Source: Acanthacorydalis orientalis | Taxonomy: Eukaryota; Arthropoda; Insecta; Megaloptera; Corydalidae | NCBI GenBank assembly: GCA_034766995.1 | Contig: CM068315.1 | Span: forward strand, 43,102,818-43,166,817 | Direction of reading: 5' to 3' | Length of the DNA: 64,000 nt | Shown here: one piece after another, positions 23,050 through 33,391 of the stretch | Position numbering within the stretch: position 1 is the stretch's first letter | Layout of the letters: each line of letters starts with the position of its first letter | The notes under the pieces: model-generated | Seen by the model: the letters and a program-made list of their open reading frames with translations, nothing else | Told to the model about the DNA's origin: nothing | The model's database searches: none | Program-made: the position numbers and the translations under genes

Positions 23050-23090
23050 TGCCACTGACAGGCAAAGCGGTAGGCGCTTTATATAGTACA
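23050..23090 (-). promoter_or_regulatory. Candidate TATA + Inr core promoter
   Basis: On the minus strand TATATAAAG (23085-23077) is followed 29 bases later by the insect initiator TCAGT, with the A at 23056. That is the spacing expected of an RNA polymerase II core promoter. The surrounding 200 bases are GC-richer than the flanks. An ATG follows 11 bases after the start site and opens a short frame, MNKYVGLFKC. On the + strand the same patch has an ATG-led 26-codon frame (from about 23104) and a donor-like GAG|GTAAAAG at 23218, so transcription in the other direction is also possible. Confidence 0.35.
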
Positions 23091-23291
23091 AAAGAGCGCG
23101 ACGATGCGAAATAAGCCACAAGTGATGAAGGAAACATTTGGAAGGAGTCCCTTCAAGGTTTCCTTCACTCGCGTTCTGCTGTGAATGCAGGACGTTATTG
23201 TATTTTATTTTCTTTGAGGTAAAAGTTTTTTCCGTAAATTGTATTCGTGTTTTTTGACGCGATTCGGGCGATAGATATTTACAAATAATAC

Positions 23292-23293
<2 letters not shown>

Positions 23294-23350
<57 letters not shown>
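23294..23350. repeat. (AT)n microsatellite
   Basis: An uninterrupted AT run of about 28 units. Confidence 0.97.
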
Positions 23351-23353
<3 letters not shown>

Positions 23354-23732
23354 GTTTTGTCCTACTTTAAAATACTTTCGTTTATACCTGAAAATAGTCA
23401 CAGGAAATTTAAAATTATATTGTATTTTCTTTGACTGACACTGTCTCAAAGAGACTGTCTTCAAGTAACAAATAGTTAAAAAAAAAGAAATATTAATCAA
23501 GTTTGAATCTTATTCTTAACAACACAAGTGAATTACAACTTGTGAATATAATTCGTTTCATTGTATGTGTAATTTAGTCAGTGTAGATTTTTTTTAAAAA
23601 AAATATTTAATCTTAATAAATGGTTACTATTGATTAATTGTTCTGTTTAAGCCCATTGTGATAGATTTATTATCTTCAGAAAACAGGAACAGAAAATTCG
23701 ACTTTTTAACAGAGCCATGATGTATATATTTA

Positions 23733-23995
23733 TGGTCTGGTTTTATCCGGTGCGGTCCGGTAAAGTCTAGTTCGATCTGGTCCGATAAAGTCTTGTCCAA
23801 TCTGGTTAAGTTAGGTCCAGTCAGTTCAGGTTCGGTCTGGTGCGGCCATGTCAGGTTCAGTTTGGTCCGGTCCGATCAGGTCAGGTCTGGTTAGGTCAGG
23901 TCTGGTCCGGTCCGGTCAGGTCAAGTCAGGTTTAGTCAGGTCATGTCAGGCCTGGTCTGGTGTGATCCGATCTAGTTAGTCTGATCAGATCTATA
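23733..23995. repeat. Degenerate GGTCN / TCAGG pentanucleotide minisatellite
   Basis: About 260 bases with a 5-base period (GGTCC, GGTCA, GGTCT, GGTTT and similar). Central stretches read TCAGGTCAGGTCTGGTTAGG and TCCGGTCCGGTCAGGTCAAG. It is strongly G-rich on one strand and C-poor, in contrast to its AT-rich flanks. The unit overlaps the arthropod telomere words TTAGG and TCAGG but is too degenerate to be a functional telomere. Confidence 0.9.
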
Positions 23996-24171
23996 TCATA
24001 TCAGTTTCGAAGAATTGCATTCTTCGATAGTTCAAAAATCTGCTTCAAATAATTGCCTGTAATATTCTAGGAATGTTAATGATTGATTCTTTTATTATTT
24101 TTGGTTTTCATAATAGTTAAAGTATTTTTATTTAACTTGAATCTACTATTTACTGCATATACAACTAATAA

Positions 24172-24175
<4 letters not shown>

Positions 24176-24220
<45 letters not shown>
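24176..24220. repeat. (TA)n microsatellite
   Basis: A TA run ending in a single TATG interruption. Confidence 0.95.
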
Positions 24221-26107
24221 AATACAAATATATAAACAATTATTAAAGTACTAATGTGGATGATGTTTCTTAGGTAGTCATTTTCAATTAAATTCACATA
24301 TAAATTTGTTTTAATCAACATTGTTTAATTTAAATACATACAGGACAATTTATTTCTATTAATATTTGATTTTAGATCTTTAAATATTTTAATAATTTTG
24401 TACCAATAATTTTTTAATAATTTTTTAATAATTTTGTATTATATAATAGAACGAAAATAAAAGACTTATTGATGTCTTTTTTAATAAATTCAATTTGATT
24501 TGCTTTCAATTGATTTTTTCTTGTTATAAAACTAATAATTATCAATAATTAATAGACTGAAGACACTCTGATATTTTCAGTCGGATTTGAATGTATTACT
24601 GTATAAATTTGTTTAAATAAAATATATAATTTGTGTATCTGTCAGATGATATACTTATTAACATTATTTCACTTATGAATGTATTAACTTTTCAATGATT
24701 TTATAAAAAAATGTACAACAAAATAAATGTTGTTTAAAAATGATATGCTAGAATTGTTTCATAATGTAGTCAAAATTTATTTCAGCCTGTCTGAATTTTA
24801 TTCTAATTACTGCCATACAATTGACCTTTCGAAGGATAATATAATGTTAACTCTTTCATTAACATTTCATTTTCAGTTTGAACTACATACCATTCCATCA
24901 TATTTAATGTGTTTTTTTTATTTTATCTTTTTAAAATAAACATGTTTAAATTTCAAATTGATATTTTAATTTTAAATGTGATTTCTGTACTTTTAAGTAC
25001 AAGCTATCTTTAATTACTATTTTATTTAATTATTACTTTAAATACTAGCTATTCACCTTTAATTAAAAGAAGAAGATTTATAATAACTGATTTATAATAC
25101 TTACAGAAAAGTTTAGAAAAAGCTGCTTTACATTATTGATTTGTTGTGTATGTAAATATTTCAAATGTAAATAATATGAATTTTGAATCATGGTTAAATA
25201 ATGAGAAAATGACAATTTAAATGTGTAAATAATGACAGAATTAAAACGTGTTTAAGGAGTGTATTTGAAATTTTATTATTTATTGCAGTTTTCTTTTTTT
25301 TAAAAAAAAATCATTTATTAATCATTTAATTGTACTATGTAATAAATTACCTACAAACAGTTTAAAATTTTAACAAATAAAGTACAATTTTTTTTATTAT
25401 TTTGTAATGAATTCATTTCATTGAAACAAATTAAGATTATTTTTATATTCTTTTTAATAATAATTATTTTATTGTTAGTACCTTTGTCATAAAAATCATG
25501 TTAATTACTGAAATTTCATAGAAAAATTTAATTATGAATACTGCATTTTGTAAGAGGAAATGTTTTATTTTAATAATGTTGAAAAATACTTATATAATTA
25601 AATCTTCTATGAATTAGTTTTCATTAGTATTTTACCTAGTATGAACTCGAGTATAAAATGTAATAAAATAGGTCATATTTAAAATATAACTATTAAAATA
25701 ATACCTATTACACTTGAAATAAGAGTAAAGCCTGTAAAGAATAAAAAATGTGAAACGTTTTTATTTGAAACAAACTAATATATTTCGTCCTGTCCTGGGT
25801 ATGTAAATAATTTGTTGGATAATTGTCATTTATAAATATACTATTTTCAATATTAAATCATAATTAAGTCAATTGATATGTCATTATAATATGACATACT
25901 TTTAAAGGCCAATAACTGTTGTAAATGGACGGATTATTAATCAAACTATGATGGAACATATATGTTTATGTCATTGATATTGAGTAAACCTATTATTCAT
26001 TTCTGAAAATATGTAGTAAATTACAGAAACATACATTTATGTTTGTATACATACGCCCACGTGCACTCCTTCATGCCCAACCACAATTTATGCATAAATA
26101 CAAATGT
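24221..26107. other. Very AT-rich stretch, nothing recognised
   Basis: A short triplicated TAATAATTTTTTAATAATTT phrase lies at about 24390-24435. The + strand frame at 24727-24939 has AT-driven composition and no motif. A slightly GC-richer patch at about 26050-26090 (ACGCCCACGTGCACTCCTTC) is too short to interpret. Confidence 0.45.
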
Positions 26108-26110
26108 GTG

Positions 26111-26149
<39 letters not shown>
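26108..26149. repeat. (GT)/(AT)n microsatellite
   Basis: GTGTGTATG passes into an AT run of about 17 units. Confidence 0.95.
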
Positions 26150-26152
<3 letters not shown>

Positions 26153-26329
26153 CGTTGTTCATAAAATGATAGATATTTTTTTAATTTTCTAGGCTAGAGA
26201 AATAGAGTTTATCATAATCTTAAACATGCTAATCAAAAGCATAGCCTTAGTTTTAAAACAGTTATTATGTCATTCTAAAAATCAAACACTGTTATACTTT
26301 TTATTGATTTTTATAGAACAGATTTGTCA

Positions 26330-28340
26330 TAATTAACTACAATTTTTTTAAATTAATATTTGAATTCTCTTCTTCACAATCTACAGACTCTTTTATATCA
26401 TAATTATAATTAGTTTTTTTTTATTTTAACAAACATATGTAAGTTGTGGGTGTTGGATATTGTAGTAAAAATTAATTTTTGAAGTCTGTTAGCTACTGTG
26501 TATTATATATTTTATCTTTTTCATATAATTTATTTGAAAATATTTTTAAACTTTGTAATTTTTTAATATCTAGTAGAAAAAACTGAAAAGTATCTCAAAA
26601 AACTACATTTTTCATACCACTTATCTAACTTTAGTCAATTTTTCAAATATATTTTAATTTATTGAAAATTTCAAGTGATAATTTACAATTCATTGTTTAT
26701 AAAAATACAACGCTTCATCGTTAATTAATTATTTAAAACTTGAATTAAATTTTTTGCAATTTATAGAACTTTTTTCTAATTAAAATTCAAATTTTTACTA
26801 GAAAAATAATGTAGGGTTTGTGGAGAAATGATTTTTCTTAAAAAAATACAGTAAGCTTTTATATATCTATTTTTTATATTATTTAGAAAAAATAATTTAA
26901 TTTTAAAATATGTAAGAAAATATTGAAAAATATCTAAGAAAATCTATATTTTTTGTATCTCTTGTTCAGATTTCGTTTATGATTTAGATTTTTCAAAAAT
27001 ATTTCAATGAATTAAACATGTCCAGGAAAAAATATTATTTATTGTTTAGAAAACTACAAAGTCTTGTAATTAAATACAGATGATTTTTGAATCTTCATTC
27101 TAGTTCTTTGCTCTACAATTAATAGAATATTTTTAGAATCAATATTTCAAATAAAATTTTTATTAGAAAAATGTGTATTTAGGAGAAGTAAAAAATTAAT
27201 TAGTAAAATAATTAATTAAAAAAATAATGAAGCTATTATCTACCTACCTTATATATTTTTATATAAGATAGGTAGATAATAGATTTTATATTTATATATT
27301 TTTATTATTATAAAATATATATTTTCATATTTGGACTTTGATTGTCAGTTTTAAATTACTTAATGATTACATGATTTTGAGAAAAATATTATCATTGATT
27401 TTTTACGAAATAAAAGATTTTTATTAAATTAAATAAATTTTTTGAACCTATTTAAATTTTCTCTCTCTCACACACAATCCACAGATCGACATTATAGAGG
27501 AATAAAAATTATTTAAAAAAATATATGTAGCAGCTTTTTCTTTTCTATTTTTTACCTTAATTATTAGACATATTTTTCAATTTACGAAATATTCTAAAAT
27601 CAGCCAGAAAAAATGAAAAATCTACATTGTTCAGATTTGAACTTAATTGAAAATATTTTAATCCTTTGAAAAATTAGGTCAAGAATTCATTAGTAATCGT
27701 TTATAAAAATACACGATATCCTAATTTATTTTGATTGCTTTTCAAATCATTATTCTTGTTCTTACCCACACAATCAATAGAATTTTTTCCTTTCAAAATT
27801 GAAAATTATTTTTTTTATTAGAAAAAATGTATGTAGTATGTGAGAAAATAACAATTCATTTAGCAATATATCTATCTATCTTCTTCTATTACTCTTTGTA
27901 AATAATTGAAACTAGTAATTTTTTAAAATTTGATCGAAAAAAAGGAAAATATCTACAAAAATCTATATTTTTCATATTCAGACTTCTATTAAGATTCAAA
28001 TTTGTCATCAATATTTTAATGCATCGAAGATTTAAATCGAAAATTCAATTCTCCAAATTATTATTTTAATTAAATTCTCTTCCTTATAATTTACAGATTT
28101 TTTAGATACAAGTGAAATATTTTTTTTACGATTAGTAAGAGAGTAGAAACTAATTTCTGAAGATTTTTTAACTACAATGTCAGACTATAATTGTGTCATT
28201 ATTTAAATGTTTAAATATTTTTTTGTAAGAAAATATTAAAAACATATTTTTAAACAGAAGTAATTCTTCAATAAGATTTAAAATTAAATACATTTTTATA
28301 ATCAAAAATGATGAAAATTACTCTTACAACAATAAAAATG
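26330..28340. repeat. Diverged tandem array, ~300-365-bp units, about six copies
   Basis: Two marker phrases recur in the same order. The first is a CACAATC(T/C)ACAGA-like word, at about 26377, 26749, 27107, 27470, 27767 and 28083. The second is a TATCTAAGAAAATCTATATT-like word, at about 26591, 26929, 27300, 27615, 27949 and 28235. Between them each unit has ATTTTTCAAATATATTTTAA-like and TTGTTTATAAAAATACA-like segments and a TATTAGAAAAAATGTATGTA-like segment. Units are heavily diverged by substitution and small indels, so this is an old expansion. No open frame is shared. It may be relic satellite DNA or a repeatedly duplicated intronic segment. Confidence 0.65.
27235..27280. repeat. Perfect-looking hairpin in the tandem array
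   Basis: ATTATCTACCTACCTTATAT faces ATATAAGATAGGTAGATAAT across a few T residues. The stem is about 20 bp with one mismatch. Only one of the tandem units carries it. Confidence 0.8.
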
Positions 28341-29004
28341 TTTTAAATCTCAATCCATCATTTGCAATTGTGTACAGTCTTGGTTACATTGTAAAACGAT
28401 TTTTGACACATCACTTTTCTGGATAAAAGGGTAAACATATTATAATAACAAGTTTACTTAATAGACTAACAACGCCACAGACAAAATGGTGGAAGTAAAT
28501 AACTTCCACTGTTCACGATAAAAGTACCTTTGTAGCAGTTAAAAGACGTTTACAGACAGCTGCTTTAAAAGAACGCTATCGTCTCTTAAGAGAAACCATT
28601 ACTTAGAGTATATAACAAGGAAAAAGGTTGAAATAGGACCATAAACATAAAAACTACAAACTGTTACATTTTTATTTATTTGTTACGAGCATGATATTTT
28701 TTTGAGAAAGTAAATTCGGATTGTTGTTTGTTTTAGAATCGCTTTAGATTTCTAAACATTCAATGAACTACAAATAAGTGAGAATTTATATACTGACATT
28801 TACTTTTACAATCAAACATCAATGAAACTGAGTTCTACTTTCAAGAAAATATGTATTGAATTAATATATAATTATTTTAATCTGTAATTATTAGTTTGTT
28901 AGTCATGTGAAACTTTTTTCACTAGGTTGGTTAGAAATACAAGAATAATGTATTGAAAACTTAAAAATTATTATGTTCTTATTTTACATAAAATGACTAA
29001 AATA

Positions 29005-29007
<3 letters not shown>
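28341..29007. other. AT-rich stretch with a GC-richer patch
   Basis: The patch at 28430-28620 includes a small inverted repeat (GGAAGTAAATAACTTCC) beside ACAAAATGG. No open frame of note was found. Confidence 0.35.

Positions 29008-29036
<29 letters not shown>
29008..29036. repeat. (AT)n microsatellite
   Basis: An AT run followed by GTAT and GATATA units. Confidence 0.93.
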
Positions 29037-29045
<9 letters not shown>

Positions 29046-29430
29046 AGAAAGAAAAAGATATAGATATAGATACTGTTTTTCTATACCATTTTACTATTTT
29101 TCAGTATTCTTCATTTTTCATTTCTAACTTTTTTTGTTGATCATTTATTATCCTGATGATCTTCATCCGTTTATAAAATCTGAGTGCCTGTTATTCACTG
29201 TTAATCTCGGTAAGTGTGTCTAAAATCTTCTTGGAAATGGCACACGTGCCGAAAATAGTACTGAAAAATAGACTTTGAAATGCTCGAAAATGATAAAAAT
29301 CATCAGGATGACGCATCAAAAAAAGCCTGGATATAAAAAAATTCAACTCTAGTTAATTATTCACATTAAAAATTTAGGCAAATATTTATATAAATGTTTT
29401 CAAATTCAAATGAATTCGAATATGATTGGT

Positions 29431-29800
29431 CAGTGTAGGATTTAGCCAGTGGCAACGAGCGCCACTGATCAGGGAGGCGAATTTTGAAAAGCTGGAAATT
29501 TTATTTTCGATCATAATTTCGATTCACAGGTAGCTCAAATGTGAAATAAAATCTAAAAATGTTTGTACTTAAAATTTTGTTTTTAAAATAAATGTAACAG
29601 AATTTCATAATTTGTATTTTGTAAGTAAATTAAATGAATGGACAATTTTACATTTTTTTTAGTGATTATTAAAGTTTATTCTGTTCAAATGTTCTCAAGA
29701 GTCATGGATTTATCTTAATTCATTTGGATGAAATTTGGGAGAGGAAGGGCGGTATTTGATTGGTGCCACAAGGGATACACCTAATTTAAATCCGGTCCTG
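29431..29800. mobile_element. hAT MITE related to the element at 33.5 kb
   Basis: The left end CAGTGTAGGATTTAGCC and the right end TAAATCCGGTCCTG (reverse complement CAGGACCGGATTTA) form short inverted repeats. Candidate 8-bp target duplications are TGATTGGT on the left and TGAATGAT on the right, which agree at 6 of 8 bases. The terminal segments (GGAAATTTTATTTTCGATCA, TATTTGATTGGTGCC) match 33527-34334, but the transposase part is absent. It is therefore a non-autonomous deletion derivative of the same hAT family. Confidence 0.7.
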
Positions 29801-30127
29801 TGAATGATAAAAATGTAACGAACTTTTATTTAAACTAATTTTAGAATAAAATTCCAATTTATTTAGTGATGGAATTAAAAAAAATGTTACATTTTAAAAT
29901 ATACTAGTAATTGTGATAATTATATGTAAAAATAATCACAGTAACTGGAAGGTTATATTCTAAGCTTTTTTTATCTCATTCTAATATCTGAAGACACTCA
30001 AAAGTTATGACCATTTATGAATAAATTAAATCACTGGTTATAATAGAATATGATAATGTGTAATTATAATTTTTTTCATTTTTATTTTGGAAATTTCAGC
30101 GATTTATTTTCAAGGTTGTTTATATCA

Positions 30128-30707
30128 AGCCCGTAGCCAGACCGTCTTATTAGAGGGAGGAAACACAATTTTTGATGGGACAAATTTTTTTTATTCAAAA
30201 TTGTTTAACCTCATACCTAGAACAAAATTTATATGAAAAGAAATCTCTTTTGGAAAATTTTATTATTAAAAAAGAAGTTGCATAATTCATATAATGTAAT
30301 TAGTCAAGTTATTAAAACATATTAATTTATTAAAACAAATTACTTTTAAAAAATAACAAATCATTTCTTCTTGATTTAACGTAATAATTTAATATAATTG
30401 CAATTTCCTCGTTGCCGGTGGAAACGCGTTCATAGAAACGATTTTTTCGTGCGTAAAAACGTTTATAATCGTCAAGGTAAACCAATTAGGGTATGAGGAA
30501 AATATTTAACATGTACAGGAGAGTATTGAGCAAAGTCCTGAAACGTCTACCAGAATACATTCAATTCAATTTGGAACATCCAAATAATTCTGCATGATAT
30601 ACAAACTTCACAAAATCGGAGATTTTGTTAAGGGGGGGGGGGGGATAAACAGCATTCAGTGAGACCAATTCCCTCTCCTCCCCTACGCTCTTGAATACGG
30701 GAGCTGG
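30128..30707. mobile_element. hAT-like MITE carrying a transposase fragment
   Basis: The left end CAAGCCCGTAGCCAGACCGT and the reverse complement of the right end, CAGCTCCCGTATTCAAGAGC, are related and GC-rich, as in hAT termini. The interior (about 30420-30600) encodes, on the + strand, RWKRVHRNDFFVRKNVYNRQ, then HVQESIEQSPETSTRIHSIQ. This matches the minus-strand N-terminal region of the IS630-like transposase just downstream. A run of 13 G lies at 30632-30644. Either the MITE captured the fragment, or the ends belong to something else inserted around it. Confidence 0.5.
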
Positions 30708-30797
30708 TTAATATCAGTGTTAGTTAGGAGTTTGGTCTATTAGTATGATTTTTTAAATTCAGTTTATATTTTAACACACTTTTTTAATCATGAATAA

Positions 30798-32063
30798 TAC
30801 AGGAGACAAAAAAAAGAACGAATAGGTTTAAAAAATTAATATTTTCTTGTTTTGTAATATTTTCATCTTTTTTATTTCTCAAAATATAGGATAAGTATGG
30901 AGAATTTTTTTCTAGATATACATAAAAAATGAAATCACGAAAGTGATGCACATTTTTGGTTTCACAAATTTGAGCTCTTTTTAAGGCATTTTCCATCACT
31001 TGTCAGGATTTTTGGATATAACACTCGAATTTCTTCTCGTGTGTTGTTCTTTAGCTTCAGATTTTTTTGCTTATTTACGTATACATGTTTTTTTTTAAAA
31101 AAATAGCGCCAAAGGGAAAAATCTCGAGGGCTCAAATCAGGTGAATGGGCTGGATATTTAAAATTTCTGTTTCTTGGAATTAAACATTTGCCAAAAATGT
31201 CCTATAAAAGTTCCATAACTGGTCTTGCTGTATGCACTGGGGCTCTATCTTTTCGAAACCATATCTGTGAACGATTATCAACAGCTGGCCTCAAAGAAGT
31301 GAAAATAGTTTATGGTTACAGCAGTACTGTCTTCATTTTCGGAGAAATAAGGGCCTATAATCCTCTCGGACGTTACTCCGCACTAAACAGTATATTTAAG
31401 TGGGTGCAATTGTCGCTGATGAAGTGTTCTTGGATTCTGTGTAACATATATTTTACAATTTTGTCTGCTCACGAAACCATTTAAGTGGAAATGAGTATCA
31501 TTACCCATAAGCAATTTGTGAATAAATTCATCATTTTTTTCAACTTGTTAGTAAAAAATGAATTGCATAATCAAAGCGATGCTGATAATCTGTTGGATTT
31601 AGCTCTTACACAAGCTGCACATTGTATGGGAATATTTTTAATGCGGCCAAAATCATTAGCAGTGACTTCAGAGATATTCCAAGTTGAGTTGAACGTCTTC
31701 TGGTTGACGCTTCAAGGCCTTTATCAATACTCTCCTGTACACTCTGAATATTTTCCTCAGAGCCAAACAATGTCTTCCAAATCCTGGACGTTTACTAACT
31801 ACACCTTGTTATCGAAAACGTGCAACCAAACAATTAATCATTGGCTCCGATGGTCCTGTTCGAACGATAACTCGCTACATCAATATAATTGAACGCTGAT
31901 TTTCAAAATAAAATTCAATTATTTTGGTACGTTGTTTCGTAACGTACCTTTCTATAATAAATTTCTTAAGTTTTAATTATAAAATTCTAAAAAGAAGAGA
32001 AATATTTAAACCAAAAAAATATTAACTGTTCAAATCGCTTCGTTATTTTTTCGGCACCCTGTA
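30798..32063 (-). mobile_element. IS630/Tc1-like transposon, near full length, broken transposase
   Basis: Ends are inverted repeats of about 50 bases: left TACAGGAGACAAAAAAAAGA and right (reverse complement) TACAGGGTGCCGAAAAAATA, each next to TA. The minus-strand transposase is recognisable in three frames. There is a helix-turn-helix part (SVQESIDKGLEASTRRRSTQ, about 31755-31690). A catalytic core includes HFHLNGFVSRQNCKIYVTQN (about 31480), then NPRTLHQRQLHPLKY and GVTSERIIGPYFSENEDSTA (about 31360). A C-terminus reads SPDLSPRDFSLW (about 31140). This is the widespread insect DDE_3 family with a DUF4817-type helix-turn-helix. Several stops and frameshifts make it inactive. Confidence 0.85.
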
Positions 32064-33365
32064 TAATAAAAAAAAATATACTTAATAATTTTAGTATTAC
32101 TTTTTAGTAAAACGGTTTAAATAAAAAATAGAGAATAGTATTAATAAAAAATTAAAACTTCAGTTAATTTAATTTATTTGAGAAATGAATACTTTTCAAA
32201 TAAAAAAAAGCGTTTTCAAACGTGGAATGAAATCATATTCATCAGTAAATACATAGAAGCGAGCAAAATTCTCAAAAAAATATTTATATAATTTTCCCCG
32301 AATACATAATGGATCCACTGGCGTCATGAGTTTTATTTATATATAATTTAATTCAACTTATTGAAATTTCCGTACGCCGTACGTGGTGTATACTACGTTT
32401 TTTCCCTTATATAGGTGACTGCCTCCTTTTAAAACCGCCACAGATTGTTGTGTATTGTGTTGCTTTTGCTTTTCGTTTCTTCTTGAGACCTTCTCGTCGC
32501 ACGCTTTTCAATCATTGACCGAATTTCAACACATTCGTAGTTCTTTCAGTGAGAAAATGGATGTTTTTGATTTCGGATGAGACTTTTTTCTGGTTGTCAT
32601 GTTCTTTTTGAACCATCGATGACATATTTATTATTAAAGACGATATGTTAGTCAGGAAAATGAACTTGTGATATGAATGAAAGTTGAATCGAAAAAATGA
32701 TTAATTTTTTCGTCTCGCATAATGTGATTTTCATATTTTACAAATGAATCTTACACTAAAAGTTTGTAATATTAAATCAGTCGTGCAAATAACTACTCTT
32801 TTTTAATAGCGATAAAAATAGATTTAATTTAAAATAAAAATAAAAGAAATTAAACGTACAACTTTATTTAATCATCGTTTTTATTTTAATCTTGAATAAA
32901 TAAAGAAATATGTGAAATAATTTCTCACGTTTGGTAATGATAACAGGAATTCTATATTCACTTAAGTATCTTACCTTTATAAAAAAAAGTCTTATGAGAT
33001 CAAAAATAAACTTTTACTTTTAATGAATGTACGTATTTTTTTATTTTTTGTTAAATATAAAAATGGTAAAAGCATTATTTCTTCAGTACAGATTTTTATA
33101 TAATAAAATTATTTCTTTAGTACAGACTTTTATTTAAAGATATTAAAAAATGTAGAGAAAATTTCATTATTCTCATTTATTAAATATGATTTACTATTTC
33201 TTATAATTCTTCATCGTTTATTTCATAAATCTATAAATCTTCGTGTAAATTATTTAATTTCCTTGACACGTTTATAAGATGTTATCACTGAACTTTTTGG
33301 TTGATTAATATTCATTTTGTATTAATCGATATTATAAAGTTGTTTTGAAGTAAGGATACAAGTTT
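32064..33365. other. AT-rich stretch with one GC-richer patch at 32.37-32.60 kb
   Basis: The patch has a TATATAGG (32409), TTTTAAAACC and, at 32544, TTCTTTCAGTGAGAAAATGG. That last element looks like either an acceptor or an initiator just before a very short frame (MDVFDFG). The repeated phrase TTCTTCAGTACAGATTTTTA and TTCTTTAGTACAGACTTTTA (33078 and 33114) is a small tandem duplication. Nothing is firm. Confidence 0.35.
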
Positions 33366-33391
33366 TATATATATATATATATATATATATA
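33366..33391. repeat. (AT)n microsatellite at a transposon edge
   Basis: The AT run ends exactly where the Tc1-like terminal repeat begins, consistent with insertion into a TA-rich target. Confidence 0.9.

Noticed and set aside
23733..23995. A true telomere or chromosome end
   Set aside because: The array is short, degenerate and flanked on both sides by ordinary AT-rich DNA.
26330..28340. CRISPR-like array
   Set aside because: Units are long, AT-rich, strongly diverged and without constant short repeats or unique spacers. The DNA is eukaryotic.
31188..31892. Two + strand frames of 98 and 135 codons, the longest in the area
   Set aside because: They are antisense to the IS630-like transposase, whose motifs are clear on the minus strand.
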